NCBI RefSeq assembly: GCF_036077095.1
Contig: NZ_CP107960.1
Location: forward strand, 7,936,001 to 8,000,000
Reading direction: 5' to 3'
DNA length: 64,000 nt
Source of the DNA: Streptomyces sp. NBC_00376
Lineage (GTDB): Bacteria > Actinomycetota > Actinomycetes > Streptomycetales > Streptomycetaceae
How positions within the stretch are numbered: position 1 is the first letter of the stretch; every line of letters begins with the position of its first letter. Of this stretch, positions 25,584 through 35,157 are shown one piece after another. Under the pieces are notes generated by a model that saw only the letters and a program-made list of their open reading frames with translations, was not told the origin of the DNA and searched no databases. Both the position numbers and the translations under genes were made by a program.

Positions 25584-27389
25584 CTACGGAACGAGCAGCG
25601 AATCCGAGAGGCGGGGCGACGGCGGCGCTGCGCCGTCCAGCGTCGCGGAGTGCAGCGCGGCGTGCTCCTCGCGGGAGACGACCGACCGGCCGCCGCGCAC
25701 CATGAGCCGGCGCCCCTGCGGGGTCGTCCACCGCACCTCGGCGTGGTCACCGGCCACCGCCACCTCGGGACCGGGCTGCGCACCCCGCCGCGCGCCGGAC
25801 GGCACCAGGGACAGGGTCCCCGCCGCGAAGGTGTCGCCGAGCGCCGCCCAGTCCAGCTCGGCCGGGGTCGTGCTCTCGAAGAACACCACTTCGATCCGAA
25901 CCCCGTCGGCGCGCGGCACCAGCCGGGCCGTCGGCGTACGGCCGCCGAACGCACCGCCGGCCAGCCTGAAGTCCAGCCGGGCCGTGCCCAGGTCGAGTTC
26001 GATCCCGCCGTCGATCGTGGACGGCTCCGCCACGGGCGGCGCGCCGATCGCGTCCACCACCAGCCGCAGCGAACGCGCCCGGAACCGGTCGCCCGGCTCG
26101 ATCATGTCGAGGTGGTGGTGCCGGTCGCCCGCAGGGCAGGCGAACCCCGCCAGCCAGGCGACGTGCGGACCGCTCTGCACGGTGGAGAGCACACCCGAGG
26201 CGAAATCGAAGTCCTCGGCGCCGTCGTCCTTCATCAGATGGACGTGCAGATGCCCGGAGGTCCCGTCCGGGCGGACCCAGTGGCCGAACAGCGGACGCCG
26301 CTGCAGCCAGGTGTCCTGGTGGTTCACGCTGCCCAGCGTGGTGACCGCGTCCAGCCAGGTGGTGCCCGTCTCCGGGAACGGGGCCCCGGTGAACAGCTCC
26401 CGGTGCTCGTGCTCGCCCGCCAGCCCCCGCAGCCGGGGCAGGACCCAGTCGGGCATCCGGTAGTCCACGCAGGACTCCACCCCGGTCGCCATCTCGCCCC
26501 GGACCGGGCTGGGCACCGGCGCGCCGAGCTCCCCGCGCACCGCCTTCGCCAGGAACGGCGGCACCCCCAGGTCGTTGCTGTAGCAGCGGGCCATCGGGCC
26601 GGAGAGCTGGCGGGTCGGCGGGTGCCAGCGGGCCAGGAAGTGCAGCCAGAGCCGGTCGTGCAGCCGGTCGTTGAGCTCCAGCACCTCTGTGTCGTCGACA
26701 TGCTCCCTGATCAGGGTCAGGGTCTGGAGCACGACGCCCCAGTAGGACGGGCTGTTGAACTCGGTGAAGCTGCCGGTGCCGTCGATGGCCCGTGAGAGCC
26801 GCACCATGCGGTCCTTGCCGTACGCGAACAGCCTCTCGTCGCCGAGGAGCTTCCCGGCGGCGAGTGTCACGAAGGTGCCCATGACGGCGACGTTGGTGTA
26901 CGTCAGATGCACGTTCCTGCGGACGATCGACGCGGCCGCGTGCCGCAGCGACTCCCGCAGTTCGTGCCGCACGTCGGCCGGCAGACCGTCGCCGTGGCGG
27001 GCGTCCACCAGCAGCAGGGCGATGCCGAGGAAGTCCGCCCAGTTCCAGTCGGCCGGGTCCATCTCGGCCGCCGGTTCCTCGGCGTAGTAGCCCCAGATCC
27101 CGTAGGTGGCGTTCTCCGGCGACCGGTCCTGGAGCCCGGCGATCCGCCGGATCACGGAGTGGGCGCGCTCGGCGTCCCCCTCGCCGCCCCGTTCCAGCAG
27201 AAGGAGGGCGTAGTGCAGGGAGTTACGCGTGGGGTGTGCGAGACCGCCCTTGATGTGGGTGTGGATGGGGTTGTACGGGGCTTCGACCTGCAGCAGGTTC
27301 GCCTCGGAGTCCCAGCAGCGGTCGCCCTCGGCAAGGGCTGCTCGGAGCAGGGCGCGGTCGTACTCGGCGGCCGACCAGGCAGGGTGCAC
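25584..27389 (-). CDS. Unclassified alpha/alpha-toroid protein, possible polysaccharide lyase or hydrolase
   Basis: A 601-aa protein without a signal peptide that I cannot place in a named family. The N-terminal 330 residues look like a helical toroid (LLQVEAPYNPIHTHIKGGLA, YGIWGYYAEEPAAEMDPADWNWADFLG, and TEFNSPSYWGVVLQTLTLI near residue 215), the last resembling the active-site helix motif of heparinase-like and related enzymes. The remainder is beta-rich (SVNHQDTWLQRRPLFGHWV; HHHLDMIEPGDRF). GTG 27389 follows GGAGG by seven bases. It diverges from the ABC importer, and two LacI-type operators lie in the gap, so it is presumably an intracellular enzyme on the imported saccharide. Confidence 0.75.
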   Translation of the reverse strand: MHPAWSAAEYDRALLRAALAEGDRCWDSEANLLQVEAPYNPIHTHIKGGLAHPTRNSLHYALLLLERGGEGDAERAHSVIRRIAGLQDRSPENATYGIWGYYAEEPAAEMDPADWNWADFLGIALLLVDARHGDGLPADVRHELRESLRHAAASIVRRNVHLTYTNVAVMGTFVTLAAGKLLGDERLFAYGKDRMVRLSRAIDGTGSFTEFNSPSYWGVVLQTLTLIREHVDDTEVLELNDRLHDRLWLHFLARWHPPTRQLSGPMARCYSNDLGVPPFLAKAVRGELGAPVPSPVRGEMATGVESCVDYRMPDWVLPRLRGLAGEHEHRELFTGAPFPETGTTWLDAVTTLGSVNHQDTWLQRRPLFGHWVRPDGTSGHLHVHLMKDDGAEDFDFASGVLSTVQSGPHVAWLAGFACPAGDRHHHLDMIEPGDRFRARSLRLVVDAIGAPPVAEPSTIDGGIELDLGTARLDFRLAGGAFGGRTPTARLVPRADGVRIEVVFFESTTPAELDWAALGDTFAAGTLSLVPSGARRGAQPGPEVAVAGDHAEVRWTTPQGRRLMVRGGRSVVSREEHAALHSATLDGAAPPSPRLSDSLLVP

Positions 27390-27430
27390 GGGATGTCCTC
27401 CAGCTCGCGATCGTCGGGCCGACGATCTCG

Positions 27431-27455
27431 GGAAAACGCTTGGGAAACGTTTTCC
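27431..27455. promoter_or_regulatory. Overlapping LacI-type operators before the toroid gene
   Basis: GGAAAACGCTTGGG (27431-27444) and GGGAAACGTTTTCC (27442-27455) overlap. The second differs by one base from the palindrome GGAAAACGTTTTCC. They are about 42-66 bp upstream of the toroid gene. Confidence 0.75.
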
Positions 27456-27568
27456 AGAGGCTAAGCCGACGTCTACGCTGCGGCAAGGGGCATTCGTTGG
27501 GCTCCGGGGCGGATGCCCACACCCGACCCATTGACGCGGCGATATCGGTCGGTGCAAGGTGACCCCGG

Positions 27569-27586
27569 CTGGAAAACGCTTTCCAG
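27569..27586. promoter_or_regulatory. LacI-type operator before the importer operon
   Basis: CTGGAAAACGCTTTCCAG has perfect seven-base arms (CTGGAAA / TTTCCAG) around ACGC. It lies 34 bp before the start of the binding-protein gene and is the best-formed member of the site family seen in this 25-kb locus. Confidence 0.85.
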
Positions 27587-27620
27587 TCGGTTTCCGGTCT
27601 GCCCCTGAATGGAGTCCCCG

Positions 27621-29003
27621 ATGAGACCCTCCCTGCGCATCGCCCTGACGGGCGTCACCGCGGGTGCGCTCGTCTGCGTGCTTGCCTCGTGTTCCGGTTC
27701 CGGCAGCGACACGGCCGCCGACGGCACGGTGACGATCACCGTCTCCGGGCGCCCGCCCGCCACCAACGCGGCCGCGCTCAAGACGTTCGACGCGCGGGTC
27801 GCGGAGTTCCAGAAGGCGAACCCCAAGATCAGGATCAGGACGAACGAGTACCAGTACGACCAGCAGAGCTTCCAGACCAAGGTGGGCGGCGGCAGTCTGG
27901 AGACGGTCGTACGGGTGCCGCTGACCGAGATGTCGGGCCTGATCAAGCGTAGGCAGATCGCCGATCTCTCCTCGGAGTTCAAGGCGCTGAACCACAGCGA
28001 GGACTTCAACGACGTCGCCCTCGGGCCCGCGAAGGGCGTGGACGGCAAGCTGTACGGCATTCCCACCGAGGAGTACGCCCTCGGTCTGGTCTACAACCGG
28101 GACCTGTTCGAGAAGGCCGGACTCGACCTGGACAAACCGCCGACCAGTTGGTCGGAGGTCCGTACGGCGGCCAAGGCGATCTCCGAGAAGACCGACGCCA
28201 CCGGATACGCGCAGATGACCAAGGAGAACACCGGCGGCTGGATGCTCACCGCGATGGCGTACTCCTTCGGCGACAGCATGCAGGAGGAGTCCGGCGGCAA
28301 GTGGGCCAACAGCTTCGACCGTCCCGGCAGCGGCGCCGAGAAGTCGCTGAAGGCGCTGAAGGAGATGCGCTGGACGGACGACTCGATGGGCAAGAACCAA
28401 CTGCGCAACATCACCGACATGGAGAAGGACTTCTCCGCCGGGAAGATCGGCATGACGATCGCCGGACCGAGCATGGTCGGCCACTACATCCAGCAGTACA
28501 AGGGCGACCCGAAGACCATCGGCCTCGGCGCCATGCCCGTCGACGGCAGCGGCAAGCGGACCCTGGCCGGCGGCACCATCGCGGTGATCAGCCCTCGGGC
28601 CACTCCACAACAGCGCGAGGCCGCGGCGAAGTTCATCGACTTCTACTACCTGTCCACCAAGTACGACGCAGGGCTCGCCGAGAAGGACGCGGTGGCCAAG
28701 AAGAAGGACGGTGCCGCCATCGGTGTGCCGACCGTGCCGTTCTACAAGCCGGCCATCGCCGATCCGGTCCAGGCCGCGGTCGACAAGCAGGCCAACGTGC
28801 CGATCGGGAACTTCGCCCCGTACAGCAGCACACTCGGCGACTACGAACTCGCCATCGAGCCGCCCGTCGAGGCACAGAACGTCTACAAGGCCCTCGACAG
28901 CGCCGTACAGGCCGTACTGACCCGCGAGGACGCCGACCCGGCTGAGCAGCTGAAGAAGGCCGCGGCGCAGGTCGAGTCCCAGGTGGAGCGGGCGCAGAAC
29001 TAG
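27621..29003 (+). CDS. ABC transporter sugar-binding lipoprotein of the LacI locus
   Basis: A 460-aa family 1 solute-binding protein with a lipoprotein signal (lipobox LASC, Cys24). The body contains VTITVSGRPPATNAAALKTF near residue 42, VYNRDLFEKAGLDLDKPP and GGTIAVISPRATPQQREAA. It captures the saccharide imported by the two permeases encoded next. ATG 27621 follows GGAG by six bases; an ATG at 27609 is less likely. Its promoter carries the CTGGAAAACGCTTTCCAG operator. Confidence 0.9.
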   Translation: MRPSLRIALTGVTAGALVCVLASCSGSGSDTAADGTVTITVSGRPPATNAAALKTFDARVAEFQKANPKIRIRTNEYQYDQQSFQTKVGGGSLETVVRVPLTEMSGLIKRRQIADLSSEFKALNHSEDFNDVALGPAKGVDGKLYGIPTEEYALGLVYNRDLFEKAGLDLDKPPTSWSEVRTAAKAISEKTDATGYAQMTKENTGGWMLTAMAYSFGDSMQEESGGKWANSFDRPGSGAEKSLKALKEMRWTDDSMGKNQLRNITDMEKDFSAGKIGMTIAGPSMVGHYIQQYKGDPKTIGLGAMPVDGSGKRTLAGGTIAVISPRATPQQREAAAKFIDFYYLSTKYDAGLAEKDAVAKKKDGAAIGVPTVPFYKPAIADPVQAAVDKQANVPIGNFAPYSSTLGDYELAIEPPVEAQNVYKALDSAVQAVLTREDADPAEQLKKAAAQVESQVERAQN

Positions 29004-29076
29004 CGCCACGCCCCGCAGCGGAGCGTCCGGTCCATCAGGCAGTGAGCACAGCACGAGGAGAGGCGAGGAGACGTCG

Positions 29077-30105
29077 ATGAGCAGGTCGCAAGCGCCTGCG
29101 GCGCCCGCCGGGAACCGCACCCGGAAGGACCGGACGAGGAAACAACGTTCCGCCGACCCCTCCGCGGCCCGGCCGCGGACCGACGGGCCGCCGCGCACCG
29201 CCTCCCCGCACCGCGGCGGCCCGGCGGAACGCTTCGTCCGCTGGGTCAGGCAAGGAGGTGTCACCACCATCCTGTTCGGCCTGCCGATGGTGCTGTGCTT
29301 CGCCTACTTCTCGTGGTGGCCGATCGTCCAGAGCGTGCAGCTCAGCTTCCAGCAGACCAATCTGGTCGACCCCGCCACCTGGGTGGGCCTGGACAACTTC
29401 CGGCATGTGCTGGACGACCCGCTGCTGTGGAAGGCCGTCAAGAACACCGCGCTGTTCGCCGTCCTCGCCCTGGTGATCGGCTTCCCCATACCGCTCTTCC
29501 TCGCCGTGCTGATCTCCGAACTCCGGCGCGGCGGCACCCTGTTCCGGATCCTCGCCTACCTTCCGGTGGCGATCCCGCCGGTCGTTTCGGTGCTGCTGTG
29601 GAAGGTGTTCTACGACCCGGACGCCGGGCTGTTCAACCAACTGCTGGCCCATGTGGGCCTCGGCCCGTACCCGTGGCTCCAGTCCACCGACACCGCGATG
29701 CTGTCGATCGTGCTGGAAGCCACCTGGGCCGGCTTCGGCTCCACGGTCATCATCTATCTGGCGGCGCTCGGCTCCGTGCCGACGGAACTCTACGAGGCCG
29801 CCGAGATCGACGCCGCGGGCATCTGGCGCCGGGTCTGGCACATCACCCTGCCGTCACTGCGCGGGGTCGTCCTGATCATGCTGCTGCTCCAGATCATCGG
29901 CACCCTCCAGATCTTCACCGAACCCTTCGTGATGACGGACGGCGGCCCGGAGGACTCCACACTCACCATCCTGATGCTGATCTACAACTACGCCTTCCAG
30001 AACGGAGACTTCGGAGCCGCGACCGCACTCAGTGTGATGCTGGCCCTCGTGCTCGGCGTGCTCTCGGCGATCTATCTGCGGGCGACGAGGAGCTGGAGCA
30101 ACTGA
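29077..30105 (+). CDS. ABC sugar importer permease, MalF/UgpA type
   Basis: A 342-aa inner-membrane permease with an unusually long (about 60 residues) basic Pro/Arg-rich cytoplasmic N-terminus before the first helix (TTILFGLPMVLCFAYFSWWP). The EAA loop YEAAEIDAAGIWRRVWHITLP is near residue 235. ATG 29077 follows GAGGAG. Its stop overlaps the next permease start as TGATG, so the pair is translationally coupled. Confidence 0.9.
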   Translation: MSRSQAPAAPAGNRTRKDRTRKQRSADPSAARPRTDGPPRTASPHRGGPAERFVRWVRQGGVTTILFGLPMVLCFAYFSWWPIVQSVQLSFQQTNLVDPATWVGLDNFRHVLDDPLLWKAVKNTALFAVLALVIGFPIPLFLAVLISELRRGGTLFRILAYLPVAIPPVVSVLLWKVFYDPDAGLFNQLLAHVGLGPYPWLQSTDTAMLSIVLEATWAGFGSTVIIYLAALGSVPTELYEAAEIDAAGIWRRVWHITLPSLRGVVLIMLLLQIIGTLQIFTEPFVMTDGGPEDSTLTILMLIYNYAFQNGDFGAATALSVMLALVLGVLSAIYLRATRSWSN

Positions 30106-31031
30106 TGGCCGTACAGACCCCCCTCCGCACCCGCCGGGGCAGCCGTTCCGAGGAGAGCGCACGCGGACTCATCTCCAGTGCCGACCGGCGGCGCACCTCC
30201 GTACGGTTCTCGCTCCGCTCCGTGCAGACCCTCTCGCTCCTGCTGCTGCTCGCCTTCGGAGCCGCGCCCCTCTACTGGACGTTCAAGGGCGCCGTCTCAC
30301 CGACCCAGGAGCTGCTGCGCGACCCGCTGGCGCTCTGGCCCGACCACGCGCAGTGGGAGAACCTCTCCCGCGCCTGGAGCGAACTCCAGGTCGGCCAGTA
30401 CCTCTGGAACACCGTGGTCCTGGTCACCGGCTCGGTCGTCGCCCACCTCGTGGTCGCCACCACCGGTGGCTACGTCCTGTCCGTGCTGAGCCCCAAGTGG
30501 GCGGCGCCCGTGCGGTGGATGGTGCTCGCCACCCTGTTCATCCCCGGCTCCATCTCCCTGGTGGCGCTCTACCTCACCGTGCTCGACCTTCCGGGCCTCG
30601 GCATCTCCCTCGCCAACAGCCCCTGGGGCGTCTGGCTGCCGCACGCGGCCAGCGCCTTCACCGTGCTGATCGTGATGAAGTTCTTCGACGGCATCCCCCG
30701 CGAACTCTTCGAGGCCGCCAAGGTCGACGGGGCGGGGCCGTTCACCATCTTCCGCCGGATCGTGCTGCCCATGTCGAAGCCGATCCTGGCGGTGGTGACC
30801 CTGCTGACGGTCATGAACTCCTGGAAGGACTTCCTCTGGCCGCTGATCGTCATCCCGGACACCGAGAAGCAGCCCATCTCCGCCGCACTGCCGCGCCTCG
30901 CGGAAACGGCGGAGCAGTCGCTGCTCATCGCCGGGATGCTGCTCGCCATCCTGCCCCCGGTCGTGCTGTTCCTGATCTTCCAGCGGCAGATCGTCCGCGG
31001 CGGGGGAGGCTTCACCGGCCTCAAGGGATGA
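30105..31031 (+). CDS. ABC sugar importer permease, MalG/UgpE type
   Basis: A 308-aa second permease. First helix TLSLLLLLAFGAAPLYWTF; EAA loop FEAAKVDGAGPFTIFRRIVLP near residue 205. It starts inside the stop codon of the preceding permease. As in the galactoside operon, no ATPase gene is present, so a shared ATPase is likely used. Confidence 0.9.
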   Translation: MAVQTPLRTRRGSRSEESARGLISSADRRRTSVRFSLRSVQTLSLLLLLAFGAAPLYWTFKGAVSPTQELLRDPLALWPDHAQWENLSRAWSELQVGQYLWNTVVLVTGSVVAHLVVATTGGYVLSVLSPKWAAPVRWMVLATLFIPGSISLVALYLTVLDLPGLGISLANSPWGVWLPHAASAFTVLIVMKFFDGIPRELFEAAKVDGAGPFTIFRRIVLPMSKPILAVVTLLTVMNSWKDFLWPLIVIPDTEKQPISAALPRLAETAEQSLLIAGMLLAILPPVVLFLIFQRQIVRGGGGFTGLKG

Positions 31032-31110
31032 GACCACCCGGGCACCGGCGCCGGACCCCCGTCCGCGCCAGCCGACGGCGGCAGCGGTGCCCGCCGACGG
31101 CATACGGGCC

Positions 31111-31147
31111 GGTGTGCTCCGCCGGGGTACAGCCGACGGAGCACACC
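31111..31147 (+). terminator. 11-bp perfect hairpin between importer and hydrolase genes
   Basis: GGTGTGCTCCG (31111-31121) pairs with CGGAGCACACC (31137-31147) around a 15-nt loop, in the 171-bp gap. It could end or attenuate the importer transcript before the secreted hydrolase gene. Confidence 0.6.
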
Positions 31148-31202
31148 CCCACCCGGGAACCACCGAAACGCACCGCGCCGATCCGATCGAGAGGTTGCCT
31201 CG

Positions 31203-33995
31203 ATGGAACAGAACGGCACGATCCGGCCAGGTCCTCTGGCTCCGGCCAGAATAAGGGGTCGCTCCCGGCGGCCCGCCGCATGGGGCGGCGCCGCCGCCCT
31301 GCTCGGCTGTCTGCTGGTGGCGGCTCCGCTGCCGGGCACGGCCCCGGCCGCCCACGCGGCCGGCACCCTCACCGTCACCTCGTCCGACCTGATCTTCGTC
31401 AAGGGACAGGCGAAGATCACCCTGACCTCCGACCAGGCCTCCGTGGCCTGGAAGGCCATCGACGACCAGGGCCTGACCGTCGCGTCGGGCACCGCCCCGG
31501 TCTCGGGCGGCACGGCCACCGTCGACGTCACGAAGCTCGGCAGCGGCTACTACACACTCACGGCGACCGCCGGCACCACCACCCGCACCGCCGACTTCGG
31601 CGTACTGACCGCGCTGACCGGCAAGGAACAGCAGGACACCCGCTTCGGCACGGGCATCCACTACGGATGGAACGACGGCGACGACCAGAAGCTGCTGCGC
31701 TCGGTCAAGCTGATGGGCATGCACGGGATCCGCTCCGACATCAACTGGGGCGCCATCGAGAAGACCCCCGGCACGTACTCCTGGAGCAGCTACTCCACCG
31801 ACCAGCACATCCCGTACGCCAAGTCGCAGGGGCTGACCGCCCTGCCCATCTCCGGTTACCGCAACCCCAATTACGACGGCAACCGCACGCCCGCGTCCGA
31901 CGAGGCGCTTGAGGCGTACGGGAAGTTCACGGCCGCCGTCGTGGAGAAGTACCAGCAGTCCTCGAAGGAAATCGAGATCTACAACGAGTACAACTCGACC
32001 GGCTTCAACAACGGCACCTGCGGAATCACCGCCGACTGCTACCTCAAGCTGCTCCAGGCCAGCTACGGCAAGGTGCACGCCAAGGTCCCGGACGCCACCG
32101 TGGTCGGCGGCGGTCTGGCCGGTCTCCAGACCGACTGGCTGAAGCGGCTGTACGCGATCGGCGGCCTCAAGTACATGAACGCGCTCAGCGTTCACCACTA
32201 CGGCTATCCCAACCCGCCCGAGACCGCGCTGGAGAAACTGCCGCAGGTACGCGCCGACCTGGACGCGGCGGGCGGCAAGGACTTCCCGCTGTGGATCACC
32301 GAGAACGGCTACCCGACCCACAGCGACGGTGTCACCCCGGCCCAGCAGGCCGCGTACGTGCCGCGCGCCCAGATCTTCTCGTTCGCCTCCGGCGTCGACC
32401 GCTACTACTGGTACGACCTCACCAACGACGGCACCGACGCCACCAACAAGGAACACAACTTCGGCGCCTTCAAGCGCCCCACCGCGGACGTCAAGGCCTG
32501 GCAGCCCAAGCCGTCCGTGGTCACCGAGGGCGTGCTGATCCGCCAGCTCGCGGGCCGCGCCTACGCCGGCCGTGACGACGCGGGTTCCGCCGACGTCCGC
32601 TCGTACCGCTTCGGCACCGGAACCGACATGGTCCGGGCCCTGTACACCACGGCCGCGACACCGGGAACGGCGGAACTGTCGGCCACCGGACCGGTCACCG
32701 TCACGGACCAGATGGGCCACGACAAGACCTACCTCCCGGTCGGCGGCAAGGTGCAGCTCGGCATCGACGGCAAGGTGCTGTACGTCAAGGGCGCGGTGAG
32801 CGCGGTCAAGACCGTGAGCGGCCCCGTGTTCTCACTCCGGCTGCCGCAGCACTCCAACACCGAGGAGACCGTCGACGCGGTGCTCCAGGTGGACGGCACC
32901 AAGGGCCGGACGCTGCCGCTGCGCTACGACTTCCGGATCGCCGGGGAGAAGTACCGGGTCACGGCCGAGCCCGGCAAGGTCGTCCGCCGGACCATCGAGC
33001 TGCCCACCTCGGCCCTCACCGGCCCGCGCACGGTCAGCGGCACGGTCGGACTCGGGCCGGTGAACCTCGCCCGCCTCACCTCCGACACCGAGGTGGTGCC
33101 GCCCACCCAGGTCACCTTCGACCCGGTGGTGAAGAAGTCGGCCCCGTTCGCCGCCGGGCTCAAGGTGACCGTCACCAACAACCGCGTCCGCGGCCCGCTC
33201 GAACTCACCGAGCTGGACTGGCAGGTGAACTCGGGCGACACCTACCTGGACCGGGGCACCATCGACGGACCGATCAAGGTCGGCGCCGAGTCCAGCGCCT
33301 CGTACACCGTGGACGCGCGCAACATCAAGCAGTGGAAGCGCTACTGGACGGCCGCCTACATCAACACCCCCGACGGCGCCAGGACCGCGGTGGGCGCCTG
33401 GAACGGCTGGGGTTCCGTCCAGCCGGCCGGCACCGACACCACCACCCCCATCGACGTCATCGCCGACGGCTCGGTGAGCTACAAGGGCGGATACAACGGC
33501 GCGGCCGACCTGTCCGGCACCGTCCGGCCCCAGTACACCGACGCCGGACTCGTACTCAAGGGCGCGATCACGGACAACGCCCTGGCACAGCCCGCCACCA
33601 CCGCCGAGAACATGTGGCAGGGCGACAGCATCCAGTTCGCCGTCACCCCTCAGGTGCCGGGCCGCAGCAAGCAGTACGTCGAGTTCGGCGCCTCGCTCGT
33701 GGGCGGCAAGCCGCAGGTCCACACCTGGCGGGCACCCTCCGGCCAGTCCGCGGGACCGACCCCCGGCGCCACCGCGCAGGTCACCCGTGACGGCACCACC
33801 ACCCACTACACGGTGACCGTGCCGTGGGCCTCGCTCGGCCTCGCCGGCAAGCCCACCGCATCCATCGGACTCGGCTTCGTCGTCAACGACAGCGACGACG
33901 ACGGCCGGGCACGCGGCTGGTCGGAGTGGGGCGCCGCCATCGCCAACAACTCCAAGAGCGCCACCGGCCTGCGGGCCGTCCAGCTGACCGACTGA
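31203..33995 (+). CDS. Secreted GH-A-type glycoside hydrolase with CBM9-like domain
   Basis: A 930-aa exported enzyme. A signal peptide (AAALLGCLLVAAPLPG, cleavage near AHA-AG at about residue 53) is followed by a beta domain, then a TIM barrel from about residue 140 (GTGIHYGWNDGDDQKLLRSVKLMG). The clan GH-A acid/base is Glu262 in IEIYNEYNS and the nucleophile Glu367 in LWITENGYPTH; it resembles GH39/GH5-like enzymes, but I cannot fix the family. Beta-sandwich modules follow, and the last 190 residues look like a CBM9-type domain (YTDAGLVLKGAITDN, WQGDSIQFAV). It probably cuts the polymer outside the cell into pieces for the adjacent importer. Confidence 0.85.
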   Translation: MEQNGTIRPGPLAPARIRGRSRRPAAWGGAAALLGCLLVAAPLPGTAPAAHAAGTLTVTSSDLIFVKGQAKITLTSDQASVAWKAIDDQGLTVASGTAPVSGGTATVDVTKLGSGYYTLTATAGTTTRTADFGVLTALTGKEQQDTRFGTGIHYGWNDGDDQKLLRSVKLMGMHGIRSDINWGAIEKTPGTYSWSSYSTDQHIPYAKSQGLTALPISGYRNPNYDGNRTPASDEALEAYGKFTAAVVEKYQQSSKEIEIYNEYNSTGFNNGTCGITADCYLKLLQASYGKVHAKVPDATVVGGGLAGLQTDWLKRLYAIGGLKYMNALSVHHYGYPNPPETALEKLPQVRADLDAAGGKDFPLWITENGYPTHSDGVTPAQQAAYVPRAQIFSFASGVDRYYWYDLTNDGTDATNKEHNFGAFKRPTADVKAWQPKPSVVTEGVLIRQLAGRAYAGRDDAGSADVRSYRFGTGTDMVRALYTTAATPGTAELSATGPVTVTDQMGHDKTYLPVGGKVQLGIDGKVLYVKGAVSAVKTVSGPVFSLRLPQHSNTEETVDAVLQVDGTKGRTLPLRYDFRIAGEKYRVTAEPGKVVRRTIELPTSALTGPRTVSGTVGLGPVNLARLTSDTEVVPPTQVTFDPVVKKSAPFAAGLKVTVTNNRVRGPLELTELDWQVNSGDTYLDRGTIDGPIKVGAESSASYTVDARNIKQWKRYWTAAYINTPDGARTAVGAWNGWGSVQPAGTDTTTPIDVIADGSVSYKGGYNGAADLSGTVRPQYTDAGLVLKGAITDNALAQPATTAENMWQGDSIQFAVTPQVPGRSKQYVEFGASLVGGKPQVHTWRAPSGQSAGPTPGATAQVTRDGTTTHYTVTVPWASLGLAGKPTASIGLGFVVNDSDDDGRARGWSEWGAAIANNSKSATGLRAVQLTD

Positions 33996-34010
33996 CCCAC
34001 CCCCGGAACG

Positions 34011-34048
34011 GGCGGGGCCGGGCGCACCTGACAGCGCCCGGCCCCGCC
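34011..34048 (+). terminator. Strong 15-bp terminator hairpin
   Basis: GGCGGGGCCGGGCGC (34011-34025) pairs perfectly with GCGCCCGGCCCCGCC (34034-34048) around the loop ACCTGACA, 16 bases after the hydrolase stop. This is one of the longest perfect stems in the window. Confidence 0.9.
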
Positions 34049-34109
34049 GCCCGCTGCCCTGCTGCCGCACGGCACACTGTCCCGAGCCCCCACGTGAGGA
34101 GACCAGCTC

Positions 34110-35084
34110 ATGGCCCTGTTCGACCTGCCGCTGCCCGAACTCCGCGCCTACCGGCCGCAGATCGACGAGCCGGACGACTTCGACGCCTTCTGGTCGAAGA
34201 CCCTCGCCGAGACCCGCGCACACGACCCCGCGGTCTCCTTCGAACCCGTCGAGACCGGGCTGACCGGCACACGCACCTGGGACGTCACGTTCGCCGGCTT
34301 CGGCGGCCACCCGGTCAAGGGCTGGTTCACCGCCCCCGCGAACGCCGAGGGCCCGCTCCCGCTCGTCGTCCAGTTCCACGGCTACAACGGCGGCCGCAGC
34401 CTTCCGCACTGCTGGGGCCTGTGGCCCATGGCCGGATTCGCCCACTTCATCATGGACGTGCGCGGCCAGGGCAGCGGCGGCAACGTGGGCGACACCCCCG
34501 ACCCGGTCGGCTCCGGCCCCTCCCACGCGGGCTTCATGACCCGGGGCATCGAGGACCCGGAGAGCTACTACTACCGCCGCGTCTACGCCGACGCCGTGCG
34601 CGCCGTGGAAGCGGCCCGGTCGCATCCGCTCGCCGACCCCGCCCGCACCGTCGCGCTCGGCGGCAGCCAGGGCGGCGGCATCACCCTCGCGGTCGGCGGA
34701 CTCCTCCCCGACCTGGCAGCCATCGCCGCCGACGTCCCGTTCCTCTGCCACTTCGGCCGGGCCGTCACCCTCACCGACGCCAACCCGTACGCGGAGATAG
34801 CCCGCTACCTCAAGATGCACCGAGGCAAGGAGGAGACCGCCCTGCGCACCCTGTCGTACTTCGACGGGGTGTCCTTCGCCGCCCGGGGCACCGCCCCCGC
34901 GCTCTTCTCCGTCGCGTTGATGGACCAGGTCTGCCCGCCGTCCACGGTCTTCGCCGCCCACAACGCCTACCGCGGCGAGAAGGAGATCGAGGTCTACCCG
35001 TTCAACGGACACGAGGGCGGTGCCATGTTCCAGGAGGCCGCCCAGCTCCGCTGGGTGCCGAAGGCACTGAACAGCACGGTCTGA
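34110..35084 (+). CDS. CE7 acetyl-xylan esterase / cephalosporin-C deacetylase family
   Basis: A 324-aa alpha/beta hydrolase that removes acetyl groups from sugars. CE7 features: DFDAFWSKTLAET near the N-terminus, PLPLVVQFHGYNGGR, the RGQGSGG motif, nucleophile Ser186 in GGSQGGG, Asp in LMDQVCPPST and His in NGHEGG. There is no signal peptide, so it acts in the cytoplasm on imported acetylated oligosaccharides, as CE7 enzymes usually do. ATG 34110 follows GAGGAG by eight bases. It lies just after a strong terminator, so it may have its own promoter. Its presence suggests the target glycan is acetylated. Confidence 0.92.
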   Translation: MALFDLPLPELRAYRPQIDEPDDFDAFWSKTLAETRAHDPAVSFEPVETGLTGTRTWDVTFAGFGGHPVKGWFTAPANAEGPLPLVVQFHGYNGGRSLPHCWGLWPMAGFAHFIMDVRGQGSGGNVGDTPDPVGSGPSHAGFMTRGIEDPESYYYRRVYADAVRAVEAARSHPLADPARTVALGGSQGGGITLAVGGLLPDLAAIAADVPFLCHFGRAVTLTDANPYAEIARYLKMHRGKEETALRTLSYFDGVSFAARGTAPALFSVALMDQVCPPSTVFAAHNAYRGEKEIEVYPFNGHEGGAMFQEAAQLRWVPKALNSTV

Positions 35085-35157
35085 ACCCCGCCGCACCGCA
35101 GCCGGCGTGGTGTGGATCACGGACAGGTTGTGGACACCGTGTATATGGTCCACCGGG

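Noticed and set aside
27390..29270. A long minus-strand extension of the toroid gene across the importer region
   Set aside because: It is the shadow of the binding-protein gene on the other strand. The true start GTG 27389 has a good GGAGG site and lies just before the operators.
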